A stretch of DNA of 21,388 bases, taken from contig CANRME010000011.1 in the NCBI GenBank assembly GCA_947631655.1, forward strand, positions 1-21,388, in the 5' to 3' direction. Each line of letters opens with the position of its first letter. Positions within the stretch are counted from its first letter, which is position 1. This document shows positions 1-6,351 of this stretch, piece after piece. This stretch comes from an uncultured Bacilli bacterium (GTDB lineage: Bacteria; Bacillota_I; Bacilli_A; RF39; UBA660). The notes under the pieces were generated by a model. It was not told where the DNA came from, ran no database searches, and saw nothing but the letters and a program-made list of their open reading frames with translations. The position numbers and the translations under genes were made by a program.

Positions 1-20
1 GGAAGATAGGAGGAATATAA

Positions 21-266
21 ATGGGGTTGAAATTAAATACAATAATTACATTAGAAAATAATGAAAAATATATTCTTCTTAATGAAACTTTATATGGTGG
101 CGTTAAATATTTCCTAGTAATGGGACTTGATGCTAATAAAGATATTATACCTAGTAAAGTTAAAATAATCGAAGAAATAATTAAAGATAATGAGGTATAT
201 GTTAAAGCTGTTAAAGATCCAGAATTAATCATTATCTTAACAAGAATATTAAAAGCTCAATTATAA
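21..266 (+). CDS. small DUF1292-like hypothetical protein
   Basis: This 81-residue protein starts at an ATG eight bases after a perfect AGGAGG (8-13). It has no signal peptide or membrane segment. A beta-rich opening (ITLENNEKYILLNETLYGG) is followed by a hydrophobic strand and a charged C-terminus. The pattern resembles the small acidic DUF1292 proteins of Firmicutes, whose function is not known. That assignment rests on overall pattern only, because there are no catalytic residues to check. The gene lies at the window edge, so it may be the last gene of an operon that begins upstream. A strong hairpin terminator follows directly and separates it from rubrerythrin. Confidence 0.6.
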   Translation: MGLKLNTIITLENNEKYILLNETLYGGVKYFLVMGLDANKDIIPSKVKIIEEIIKDNEVYVKAVKDPELIIILTRILKAQL

Positions 267-274
267 AAATAAAG

Positions 275-307
275 TTCTTTAGATATTGTTTTCTAAAGAA
301 TTTTTTT
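275..307 (+). terminator. intrinsic terminator after the DUF1292-like gene
   Basis: A perfect 9-bp stem (275-283 with 292-300) has an 8-base loop and is followed by seven T residues (301-307). It overlaps the -35 region of the next promoter. Confidence 0.85.
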
Positions 308-314
308 GTATAAT
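286..314 (+). promoter_or_regulatory. sigma-A-type promoter of rubrerythrin
   Basis: TTGTTT (286-291), a 17-base spacer and a perfect TATAAT (309-314) lie just before the rubrerythrin ribosome site. The promoter sits inside the preceding terminator, so the two genes are packed back to back but transcribed separately. Confidence 0.75.
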
Positions 315-339
315 AATTTATGTAATGGAGGTAATGAAA

Positions 340-879
340 ATGGAATTAAAAGGTTCAAAAACTGAAAAAAATTTAATGGCTGCTTTTGCTGGGGAATCAC
401 AAGCAAGAAACAAATATACTTACTATGCTTCTCAAGCCAGAAAAGATGGTTATGAACAAATAGCAGCAATATTTGAAGAAACTGCTAATAATGAAAAAGA
501 ACATGCTAAATTATGGTTCAAAGAATTACACGGAGGTAAAGTACCTAATACTTTAGAAAACTTACAAGATGCTGCTTCTGGTGAAAAATATGAACATGAA
601 GAAATGTATAAAGAATTTGCGGAAACGGCTAGAGAAGAAGGATTTGAAGAAATCGCTTATTTATTCGAAAGCGTTGGAGCAATTGAAAAACACCATGAAG
701 AAAGATATATGACTTTAATTGGTAATATTGAGAATAACTTAGTTTTCCATAAAGGTGAAGAAAAAGTTTGGATCTGCCGTAATTGTGGTCATGTTTATGT
801 CGGAAAAGATGCTTTAAAAGTATGTCCTGTATGTAAACATCCTGAGTCATTCATGGAATTAAAAGCCGAGAATTATTAA
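340..879 (+). CDS. rbr: rubrerythrin
   Basis: Rubrerythrin is a non-haem iron peroxidase that reduces hydrogen peroxide in the cytoplasm of anaerobes, using electrons passed through its rubredoxin domain. The N-terminal ferritin-like four-helix part carries the diiron ligands: E19 in AGES, ExxH at E52-H55 and ExxH at E116-H119. The C-terminal rubredoxin part has the iron-binding cysteine pairs CRNC (146-149) and CPVC (162-165). At 179 residues it is about normal length for the family. I chose the ATG at 340 because GGAGGT (327-332) stands seven bases before it. The frame is open further upstream, but that part lies in the promoter and terminator. The gene is monocistronic, with its own promoter and terminator. 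Its presence suggests an anaerobe that meets oxidative stress. Confidence 0.95.
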   Translation: MELKGSKTEKNLMAAFAGESQARNKYTYYASQARKDGYEQIAAIFEETANNEKEHAKLWFKELHGGKVPNTLENLQDAASGEKYEHEEMYKEFAETAREEGFEEIAYLFESVGAIEKHHEERYMTLIGNIENNLVFHKGEEKVWICRNCGHVYVGKDALKVCPVCKHPESFMELKAENY

Positions 880-910
880 TATAATTTATATCTTTATATA
901 AATAATATAT

Positions 911-936
911 GTGAGAAGAAATTCTCGCTTTTTTTA
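911..936 (+). terminator. intrinsic terminator of rubrerythrin
   Basis: A 7-bp stem (911-917 with 922-928, one G-U pair) is closed by a GAAA tetraloop and followed by eight T residues. The GAAA loop gives unusual stability for so short a stem. Confidence 0.85.
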
Positions 937-944
937 TTGTTTTA

Positions 945-953
945 TGGTATCAT
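945..953 (+). promoter_or_regulatory. extended -10 promoter of the mrnC-rlmB-sigH operon
   Basis: TGG followed by TATCAT (945-953) forms an extended -10 box. I see no good -35 at 17 bases. Transcription would begin near 960, leaving a short leader that still contains the GGTGAG ribosome site. Confidence 0.5.
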
Positions 954-970
954 TTTAAGTGGTGAGAATT

Positions 971-1330
971 ATGCAAAATTATTCCCCTTTAGTATTAGCA
1001 TATCTAGGGGATGGCGTTTATGAACTTTTGGTAAGAGAACACTTAATTAATATGGGTATAGCTAAAGTAAATGAATTACAAACTAAAAGTTTAGATTATG
1101 TAAGTGCTAAAAGTCAAAGACGTATATTAGAAGAATTAGAAAATAATAACTTATTAACAGCAGAAGAATTAGAAATTATTAAATGGGGAAGAAATGCTAA
1201 AGGACGTATTAGTAAAACTACCGATATTGTAACTTATCGCAACTCAACTGGTTTTGAATGTTTAATAGGGTATTTATATCTAAATAATAAAGAAAGATTA
1301 AAAGAGGTTATTAAAGAAATACTTAAATAG
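971..1330 (+). CDS. mrnC: Mini-ribonuclease III
   Basis: Mini-III is a dimeric RNase III-type enzyme without the double-stranded RNA-binding domain. It trims 23S rRNA precursors. The signature SPLVLAYLGDGVYELLVREH near the N-terminus holds the acidic D and E of the RNase III fold. At 119 residues, with no dsRBD, it fits the family. An in-frame GTG at 959 is also possible, but it would lie at or before the predicted transcription start. ATG 971 has GGTGAG a few bases upstream, so I prefer it. The gene is followed nine bases later by rlmB, an rRNA methyltransferase, so the pair belongs to the conserved Firmicutes ribosome-maturation block. The cysS gene that often precedes it is not visible here. 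Confidence 0.93.
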   Translation: MQNYSPLVLAYLGDGVYELLVREHLINMGIAKVNELQTKSLDYVSAKSQRRILEELENNNLLTAEELEIIKWGRNAKGRISKTTDIVTYRNSTGFECLIGYLYLNNKERLKEVIKEILK

Positions 1331-1339
1331 GAGGTACAA

Positions 1340-2026
1340 ATGAAAATATTTGGTAAAAATGTTTTTAATGAAGTAAAAACTAGAACTAAAGATATAAGAA
1401 AAATATATTTAAGTAAGAATTTTAAAGATAATGATATTATAAACTATATTAAAGATAATAAACTACCTTACCAATTTATTGATAATAATGTTTTAGATAA
1501 AATGGTTGATGGTCATCATCAAGGTATTGTAATTGATATTAATGATTATGAATATGCTTCTTTAGAAGAAGTAACGGACTCTAATACTTTAGTTATCTTA
1601 GACCATTTAGAAGACCCTCATAATTTAGGAGCTATCATCCGTACTTGTGAAGCGGCGGGTATTAAAGGTATAATTATTCCTAAAGACCGTAGTGTCGTAG
1701 TTAATGCGACCGTGATGAAAACATCTGCAGGGGCCCTAAATTATGTTAAAGTAGTAATGGTTAAAAACTTAGTCGATACCATTAATAAATTAAAAGATAA
1801 TGGTTATTTTATCTATACTGCTGATATGGACGGTAAAGACTATAAAGAAGTGGATTATGCACCCAAAACATGTTTAGTAATCGGAAGTGAAGGAAACGGT
1901 GTTTCTAGCCTCGTACGCAAGAATTCTGACGAGATAGTATCATTACCCATGAAAGGTCATGTTAACTCTCTTAATGCCTCTGTAGCAGCTGCTATTCTTA
2001 TCTATGAGGTAATAACTCATGAATAA
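1340..2026 (+). CDS. rlmB: 23S rRNA (guanosine-2'-O)-methyltransferase RlmB (TrmH/SpoU family)
   Basis: RlmB methylates the 2'-OH of G2251 in the 23S rRNA peptidyl-transferase loop with S-adenosylmethionine. A short N-terminal substrate-binding part is followed by a SPOUT knotted domain with the three family motifs: LEDPHNLGAIIRTCEAAG (motif 1), the VIGSEGNGV loop (motif 2) and SLPMKGHVNSLNASVAAAI (motif 3, with the SAM-binding knot). Its 228 residues are normal for the shorter Firmicutes form. The start is supported by AGGAGG at 1329-1334, which overlaps the mrnC stop. The 3' end overlaps sigH by eight bases, which suggests translational coupling. Some low-GC genomes carry the yacP gene between rlmB and sigH; it is absent here. 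Confidence 0.93.
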   Translation: MKIFGKNVFNEVKTRTKDIRKIYLSKNFKDNDIINYIKDNKLPYQFIDNNVLDKMVDGHHQGIVIDINDYEYASLEEVTDSNTLVILDHLEDPHNLGAIIRTCEAAGIKGIIIPKDRSVVVNATVMKTSAGALNYVKVVMVKNLVDTINKLKDNGYFIYTADMDGKDYKEVDYAPKTCLVIGSEGNGVSSLVRKNSDEIVSLPMKGHVNSLNASVAAAILIYEVITHE

Positions 2027-2621
2027 TAATTATGAAGATTATAATGATAGCGAACTTATTATGATGATAAATGAAAGTAATGAAGATGCTAAAGAAATAC
2101 TTTTAAATAAATATCACTATATTATTGGATTAATCTTAAAAAAATATAGTAAAACAGCTTTTCTATTAGGTATCGAAGGTAAAGACTTATATCAAGAAGC
2201 CTTACTAGGTTTTACTGATGCCATAAATAGATATGATGAACAAAAAGATGCTTCTCTTCCTACTTTTATTACTCTGTGTGTGGAAAGAAGAGTAAGAATA
2301 ATTTTAAGAATGCATAATAATAGTAAAAGTAAACTCTTAAGTGATGCTATCTCTTTAGATGATGAATCTACTATCTTAAAACAAATAGAAGATACTAAAG
2401 ATAAAGACCCTTTACTATCTATTACTGACGAAGAAGAAGCTAAAGAACTAGATAACCAAATATTAGAAACTCTATCAGATAGTGAAAAAGAAGTATATAA
2501 TTTATTAGTAAAAGGTTTTAATATTAAAGAAATAGTAAATATCTTAAATAGAAATTATAAACAAGTAGATAATACTATTCAAAGAATAAAAGAAAAAATT
2601 AAAATAATACTTGCTAAATAA
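2019..2621 (+). CDS. sigH: RNA polymerase sigma factor, SigH (Spo0H) type
   Basis: This is a 200-residue sigma-70 family factor. Region 2 is visible: AKEILLNKYHYIIGLILKKY, then DLYQEALLGFTDAINRYD (core-binding and -10 recognition helices) and a basic VERRVRIILRMHNNSKSK stretch. The C-terminal part reads as a region-4 helix-turn-helix (LSDSEKEVYNLLVKGFNIKEI). Similarity to SigH of Bacillus and the position between rlmB and secE-nusG support the assignment. In relatives SigH controls sporulation, competence or stationary-phase genes; what it does here cannot be read from the window. Regulation by proteolysis or an anti-sigma factor is not visible. Its start overlaps the end of rlmB. Confidence 0.9.
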   Translation: MNNNYEDYNDSELIMMINESNEDAKEILLNKYHYIIGLILKKYSKTAFLLGIEGKDLYQEALLGFTDAINRYDEQKDASLPTFITLCVERRVRIILRMHNNSKSKLLSDAISLDDESTILKQIEDTKDKDPLLSITDEEEAKELDNQILETLSDSEKEVYNLLVKGFNIKEIVNILNRNYKQVDNTIQRIKEKIKIILAK

Positions 2622-2629
2622 AATTTAAT

Positions 2630-2665
2630 GTGCTATATTGTATATAGCACTTGTAAGTGTTTTTA
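2630..2665 (+). terminator. hairpin between sigH and secE, terminator or attenuator
   Basis: A stem of eight to nine pairs (2630-2638 with 2642-2650) is followed after eight bases by GTGTTTTTATTTT. The T-run touches not this stem but a weaker overlapping one (2648-2652 with 2655-2659), so partial termination is likely. No convincing separate promoter for secE follows it, so some read-through may feed secE-nusG. Confidence 0.5.
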
Positions 2666-2690
2666 TTTTGAATTAATTTGAGGTGAAAAA

Positions 2691-2888
2691 ATGGCTAAGA
2701 AAAAACAAAAAAAAGATAGCTTAGTAAAAGGCGTAAAACAAGAAATGAAGAAAGTAAGATGGCCAGGTGTTAAAGAAGTTGTAAAATATACTTTTGCTAC
2801 TTTAGGTTTCTGTATTTTACTTGCTCTATTCTTTATGCTATTAAATGCTATACTATCTAGTGTATTATCATTTATAAGGGGGTTATAA
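2691..2888 (+). CDS. secE: preprotein translocase subunit SecE
   Basis: SecE clamps and stabilises SecY in the plasma-membrane protein channel. The 65-residue protein has a lysine-rich cytoplasmic N-terminus, the conserved amphipathic motif EMKKVRWPGVKEV (about 17-30), and a single membrane helix (about 35-60). This is the one-TM form usual outside Proteobacteria. GAGGTGA precedes the ATG. nusG follows after one base, the almost universal secE-nusG pairing. The rpmG gene for ribosomal protein L33, which stands before secE in many Bacilli, is not present in the 69-base gap. Confidence 0.95.
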   Translation: MAKKKQKKDSLVKGVKQEMKKVRWPGVKEVVKYTFATLGFCILLALFFMLLNAILSSVLSFIRGL

Positions 2889-2889
2889 C

Positions 2890-3429
2890 ATGGAAAATGA
2901 AAAACTATGGTATGTAGTTAATACCTATTCTGGACATGAAAGCAAAGTTAAAGAAAAACTTGAAGCTAAAACAGAATCAATGGGTTTTCAAAATAACATC
3001 TTTAGAATAATAATTCCTGAAACTAAAGAAGTCGAAGTAAAAGATGGTGTTAAAAAAGAAAAAACTCATAAAATGTTTCCAGGTTATATTTTAGTAGAAA
3101 TGATAATGAGTGATGAAGCATGGTATATAGTACGTAATACCCCAGGTGTAACTGGTTTTATTGGTTCTTCTGGTAAAGGTGCTAAACCTACACCATTACT
3201 TCCTCAAGAAATAGATAAAATACTAGCTAATATGGGCATGAGTAGAATGGAAATCGATACTGACTTAGCAGTAGGAAATAAAGTAAATATTATTGATGGA
3301 CCATTCAAAGGTATGATGGGTACAATAGATAATATTGATACTGAAAATAACCGTTTAAGTGTATTAATTGATCTATTCGGTCAAGAAACTCCTGTCGAAG
3401 TAGAATTATTCCAAGTAAGTAAGGCTTAA
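2890..3429 (+). CDS. nusG: transcription termination/antitermination factor NusG
   Basis: NusG binds the RNA polymerase clamp, modulating pausing and Rho- or ribosome-coupled transcription. The N-terminal NGN domain starts at WYVVNTYSGHESKVKEKLE and includes FPGYILVEM and the NTPGVTGFIGS segment. The C-terminal KOW domain is at about 125-175 (VGNKVNIIDGPFKGMMGTI). The 179 residues are a normal length. Translation is probably coupled to secE, with one base between them. Downstream a tRNA gene follows instead of the usual rplK-rplA ribosomal genes, and the accessory region begins there. Confidence 0.96.
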   Translation: MENEKLWYVVNTYSGHESKVKEKLEAKTESMGFQNNIFRIIIPETKEVEVKDGVKKEKTHKMFPGYILVEMIMSDEAWYIVRNTPGVTGFIGSSGKGAKPTPLLPQEIDKILANMGMSRMEIDTDLAVGNKVNIIDGPFKGMMGTIDNIDTENNRLSVLIDLFGQETPVEVELFQVSKA

Positions 3430-3438
3430 AAAGCCTTT
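3421..3438 (+). terminator. weak hairpin at the nusG stop codon
   Basis: A perfect 7-bp inverted repeat (3421-3427 with 3431-3437) spans the nusG stop codon and has a three-base loop. Only TTTA follows, so any termination would be inefficient and the tRNA may be co-transcribed with nusG. Confidence 0.35.
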
Positions 3439-3442
3439 ATCT

Positions 3443-3518
3443 GCCGGCATAGCACAATTGGTAGTGCAACTGAATCGTAATCAGTAGGTTGGGCGTTCAA
3501 GTCGCTCTGCTGGCACCA
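3443..3518 (+). tRNA. tRNA-Thr (anticodon CGU)
   Basis: The 76-base cloverleaf folds fully. The 7-bp acceptor stem (3443-3449 with 3508-3514) has one G-U pair. The D arm is GCAC/GTGC. The anticodon stem is ACTGA/TCAGT with loop ATCGTAA, placing CGT at 3476-3478 after the universal T33. The T arm is GGGCG/CGCTC with loop TTCAAGT. CCA is encoded (3516-3518). It decodes the threonine codon ACG. It marks the border between the core operon and the accessory region, a type of site often used by integrating elements; no second copy of its 3' end is visible in the window. Confidence 0.95.
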
Positions 3519-3528
3519 GATGAAAAGT

Positions 3529-3556
3529 AAACTCGGACTTTAATAGTTCGAGTTTT
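3529..3556 (+). terminator. terminator after tRNA-Thr
   Basis: An 11-bp stem (3529-3539 with 3545-3555, one G-U pair) has loop TTAAT and ends in TTTT. It closes the nusG-tRNA transcript. Confidence 0.75.
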
Positions 3557-3631
3557 AAAATGATTATTTTTATGATATAAGTATTTTTTAAAATATTTTT
3601 AATATAATTGCTAAATCTATAAATTACTAAA

Positions 3632-4624
3632 TTAGTATTTTTCTATTTCTCTTTCTAATTCTTCTTTACTCGGTAAATGAAGTAAATACGAAGATGCATA
3701 TATTTCACTATTCTTAGGTAAAGCAAATTTTATAACTGCTTTATTTTTCTCTTTACCAAGTAATATACCTATGGTAGGTTTATCATCATCCTGCCTAACT
3801 TTTTCATCATAATAATTTACATACATATTTATTTGACCGATATCCTTATGAGTTATTACTCCTATTTTAAGTTCTAGTATAACGAAACATTTTAAAATAT
3901 GATTATAAAATACTAAATCGGGATAATAATTTTTATTGTTTATGCTTATTTTTACTTCACTACCTACATAAGTAAACCCTTTACCTAATTCTAATAGAAA
4001 TTCCTTTAAATGAGCAAGTATTTCATTTTCTAAATCTTTTTCTTGATAATAACTTTCTAAATTTAAAAATTCTAATACATAAGGATCTTTAATTAAGTCT
4101 TTACTTGTATTAATAACATTACCTTGTACTGGTAGTAAATTATTATCTTCATTAGATACTAATAATCGTTCATATAAATGAGACTTAATCATTCTTTCTA
4201 ATTCTCGATAGCTCCATCTACTATTAATACATTCTTGCATATAAAAATTTCTTATGGGTTCTTCTTTAACTTTTAATAATTCTGTATAATGACTCCAACT
4301 CAATTGGTCAGGCAATGACTGACCTTTTTGATAATATAAATAGAATTTACGCATATTTTTCATATTTGTTAAAGAATAACCCTTTCCATATTCTAAAGTA
4401 AATCTTATCGAAAGATTTTTTAAAATATGTTCACCATATTTAGCACGTTTCTCTCCTTTTTGAAAATTATTAACAATATTTTCACCAATATGCCAATATA
4501 AATCTAACAAAATAGTATTAACTGCTATGTAAGCTTTTCTTTTACTATTTTCGATTAACTCTTTAATTTCATTATACATTTTCTCTTCTAGTTCTTTTTC
4601 ATTAAATGTTTCTACTTTTTCCAT
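3632..4624 (-). CDS. DUF1016/YhcG-family PD-(D/E)XK nuclease, copy 1
   Basis: This 330-residue protein has the two-part YhcG layout. The N-terminal DUF1016_N helical part contains LLDLYWHIGENIVNN and QLSWSHYTELLKVK. The C-terminal restriction-like nuclease part has the catalytic pattern YYPDLVFYN (Asp), then FVILELKIG (E-x-K), then the QINMYVNYYDE helix. The family is annotated as a nuclease and is common in gut bacteria and phage-rich accessory DNA; its substrate is not established. I start it at 4624 because AAGGAGGA stands six bases upstream and the same start is used by copy 3. A longer in-frame ORF to 4672 has no ribosome site and lies in the leader. The gene carries an internal palindrome (4306-4324) and the shared accessory leader upstream. 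It is the last of three tandem copies. Confidence 0.88.
   Translation of the reverse strand: MEKVETFNEKELEEKMYNEIKELIENSKRKAYIAVNTILLDLYWHIGENIVNNFQKGEKRAKYGEHILKNLSIRFTLEYGKGYSLTNMKNMRKFYLYYQKGQSLPDQLSWSHYTELLKVKEEPIRNFYMQECINSRWSYRELERMIKSHLYERLLVSNEDNNLLPVQGNVINTSKDLIKDPYVLEFLNLESYYQEKDLENEILAHLKEFLLELGKGFTYVGSEVKISINNKNYYPDLVFYNHILKCFVILELKIGVITHKDIGQINMYVNYYDEKVRQDDDKPTIGILLGKEKNKAVIKFALPKNSEIYASSYLLHLPSKEELEREIEKY
4306..4324. repeat. intragenic palindrome in DUF1016 copy 1
   Basis: The 19 bases GGTCAGGCAATGACTGACC pair in eight of nine positions around a single central base. They lie just before the QLSWSHY codons, the same place as in the other two copies. Confidence 0.7.
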
Positions 4625-4693
4625 TCCAATTCCTCCTTCAAATACAATAAAAAATAAATTTAAGTTACTCATGTTGTCATACCCTTAAATTTA

Positions 4694-4740
4694 TCCCTCT
4701 ATAATATATATTAACAATTTTTCTTCGATTTCCTTTTTTT
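4694..4740 (-). promoter_or_regulatory. shared accessory leader, copy before DUF1016 copy 1
   Basis: Read on the minus strand it runs A-run, GGAAATCGAAG, then TTGTTAATATATATTATAG and AGGG. It differs from the leader before copy 3 by one base in this stretch. The region probably holds the promoter, with the TATTATAG part as the -10. No standard -35 is seen at 17 bases. It lies inside the reading frame of the copy 2 fragment. Confidence 0.6.
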
Positions 4741-4820
4741 TGAGAGAAATTTCTTAAAAAATTTCTAATATTTTCATCTTTTGTTTTCAGTAATGCTAGA
4801 TAATGACTCCAACTTAATTG

Positions 4821-4837
4821 GCTCAGCAATGCTGAGC
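4821..4837. repeat. intragenic palindrome in the DUF1016 copy 2 fragment
   Basis: GCTCAGCA and TGCTGAGC pair perfectly around a single A. Compared with copy 3 the second base differs (C against G), and the partner base differs to match. Confidence 0.75.
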
Positions 4838-5081
4838 TTTTTTGATAATAAAGATAAAACATACGCATATTTTTCATATTTGTTAAAGAATAACCTTTCC
4901 CATATTCTAGAGTAAATCTAATAGAAAGATTTTTTAAAATATGTTCACCATATTTTGCACGTTTCTCTCCTTTTTTAAAATTATTAACGATGTTTTCTCC
5001 AATATGCCAATATAAATCTAACAAAATAGTATTTACTGTTATATAAGCTTTTTTTTATTATTTTCAATCAATTCCTTAATT

Positions 5082-6074
5082 TCATTTTATATTTTCCACT
5101 TCCCTAATTAGTTCTTCCTTACTTGGTAAATGAAGTAAATATTTGGATGCATATATCTCACTATTTTTAGGTAAAGCATATTTTATTACTGTTTTACTTT
5201 TTTCTTTAGCAAGTAAGATACCTATGGTAGGTTTATCAGCTTCTTTTTTAATTTTTTCATCATAATAATTCACATACATATTAATTTGACCTATGTCTTT
5301 ATGAGTAATAGTTCCTATTTTTAGTTCTACAATTACATAACAATTTAAAATATTATTATAAAATATTAAGTCTGGGTAATAATTCCTATTATCTATTTTT
5401 ATTTTTATTTCACTGCCTATAAAAGCAAATCCTTTCCCTAACTCTAATAAAAAGTTTTTTAAGTGGTTTAATATTTCTTTTTCTAAATCTTTCTCTTTAT
5501 AATCATTATTTAAATTTAAAAATTCTAATACATAAGGATCCTTAATTAAATCTCTACTAGTATTAATAACATTACCCTGTAATGCTAATTTATTATCTTC
5601 TTTAGACACTAATAATCGTTCATATAAATGCGACTTAATCATTCTTCCTAATTCGCGATAACCCCATCTGCTATTTATGCATTCTTGCATATAAAAGTTT
5701 CTTATGTTTTCATCTTTAACTTTTAAAAGTTCTAGATACTGACTCCATGATAATTTGGTCAGCAGTGCTGACCAAATTGGAAACATTGTATAAAATCTTC
5801 TCATTCTTCTCAAGCTTTCCACGGAAAAGTTTTTTCCATATTGTTTACTTAATCTACTAGAAACATTATTTATCAAATTTGTACCATATTTTGCACGCTT
5901 TTCGCCATTTTGCAAATTATTAACAATGTTTTCTCCAATATGCCAATATAAATCTAATAAAATAGTATTTACTGCTTCATAAGCACGTCTTCTACTATTT
6001 TCAATTAATTCCTTAATTTCCTTATACATTTTCTCTTCTAATTCTTTTTCATTAAATGTTTTTACTTTTTCCAT
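5082..6074 (-). CDS. DUF1016/YhcG-family PD-(D/E)XK nuclease, copy 3
   Basis: This 330-residue paralogue of copy 1 has the same layout: a DUF1016_N part (EKELEEKMYKEIKELIENS, LLDLYWHIGENIVNN, KLSWSQYLELLKVK) and a nuclease part (NYYPDLIFYN, CYVIVELKIGTITHKD, QINMYVNYYDEK). The catalytic Asp, Glu and Lys are present, so it should be active. The start at 6074 has AAGGAGGA at the right distance. The region after NNVSSRLSKQYGKNFSVESLRRMRRFYTMF differs clearly from copies 1 and 2 although the flanks are nearly identical, which suggests mosaic evolution of the DNA- or partner-contacting segment. A 27-bp perfect palindrome lies in the gene. As the first gene of the cluster it carries the same leader as copy 1. 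Confidence 0.88.
   Translation of the reverse strand: MEKVKTFNEKELEEKMYKEIKELIENSRRRAYEAVNTILLDLYWHIGENIVNNLQNGEKRAKYGTNLINNVSSRLSKQYGKNFSVESLRRMRRFYTMFPIWSALLTKLSWSQYLELLKVKDENIRNFYMQECINSRWGYRELGRMIKSHLYERLLVSKEDNKLALQGNVINTSRDLIKDPYVLEFLNLNNDYKEKDLEKEILNHLKNFLLELGKGFAFIGSEIKIKIDNRNYYPDLIFYNNILNCYVIVELKIGTITHKDIGQINMYVNYYDEKIKKEADKPTIGILLAKEKSKTVIKYALPKNSEIYASKYLLHLPSKEELIREVENIK
5752..5778. repeat. perfect intragenic palindrome in DUF1016 copy 3
   Basis: Two 13-base arms (5752-5764 and 5766-5778) are exact reverse complements around one central base. They encode the residues just before LSWSQY. Such a perfect coding palindrome is unlikely by chance. Confidence 0.85.
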
Positions 6075-6143
6075 TCCAATTCCTCCTTTAAATACAATAA
6101 AAAATAAATTTAAGTTAATAATATTTTCATACCCTTAAATTTA

Positions 6144-6191
6144 TCCCTCTATAATATATATTAACAATTTTTCTCCGATTTCCTTTTTTTT
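6144..6191 (-). promoter_or_regulatory. shared accessory leader, copy before DUF1016 copy 3
   Basis: It has the same A-run, GGAAATCGG, TTGTTAATATATATTATAG and AGGG order as before copy 1, and similarity continues on both sides for over 100 bases in total. The gene's own ribosome site stands at 6081-6088. Confidence 0.6.
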
Positions 6192-6226
6192 TAAGATAAA
6201 TTTCTTAAAAAATACCTACTAAAAGG

Positions 6227-6264
6227 CATAAAAAAAGAAGATTACTCTTCTTAATTTAAATAAT
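6227..6264. repeat. outer inverted repeat, left arm
   Basis: These 38 bases are the exact reverse complement of 8958-8995. They contain the terminator of the left operon. The two arms enclose both fibre-subunit operons. Confidence 0.9.
6230..6252 (-). terminator. terminator of the left TasA-like operon
   Basis: On the minus strand AAGAAGA, loop GTAA and TCTTCTT form a perfect 7-bp stem followed by a T-run. It is identical to the terminator of the right operon. Confidence 0.85.
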
Positions 6265-6266
6265 GA

Positions 6267-6322
6267 CTCTAGTTCACTACAGAAATTCTAGAACTACTAT
6301 CTCCCCACTAGATTATCTAGAG
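6267..6322. other. nested inverted repeats between the left operon and its terminator
   Basis: CTCTAG (6267-6272) pairs with CTAGAG (6317-6322). TAGTTC (6270-6275) pairs with GAACTA (6291-6296). CTAGAT-T-ATCTAG (6308-6320) is a perfect small palindrome. These pairings compete, so more than one fold is possible. The right operon has no counterpart. Its role is unknown: it could be a structured 3' UTR or a recombination scar. Confidence 0.4.
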
Positions 6323-6351
6323 CCAATTTTTATTGTGTGTTTTATTAATTA

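Larger units (their letters stand above)
4677..5083 (-). pseudogene. truncated DUF1016 gene, copy 2
   Basis: This remnant keeps most of the DUF1016_N domain. Homology begins at EIKELIEN, where it touches the stop codon of copy 3, and runs through LLDLYWHIGENIVNN to the LSWSHYLALLKTKDENIRNF segment. Both ends are lost: there is no ribosome site or N-terminal start, and the whole PD-(D/E)XK domain is missing. After IRNF the frame reads into the leader of copy 1 (residues LRNFSQKKGN and on), which is noncoding at the matching place before copy 3. The first in-frame ATG is at 5024, giving a 115-codon ORF. The simplest reading is recombination between tandem copies at the short shared string AGAAATTTT, leaving a fused fragment. 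A working product is unlikely. Confidence 0.8.

Noticed and set aside
629..850. Minus-strand open frame opposite rubrerythrin
   Set aside because: It is a shadow of a well-supported gene, without ribosome site or recognisable domain.
2651..2680. Possible promoter before secE (TTGTAA, 17 bases, TAATTT)
   Set aside because: The -10 is poor and transcription would begin too close to the secE start to include its ribosome site.
4625..4672. Upstream start for DUF1016 copy 1 at 4672
   Set aside because: It has no ribosome site and is not kept in copy 3; the ATG at 4624 has AAGGAGGA in both copies.
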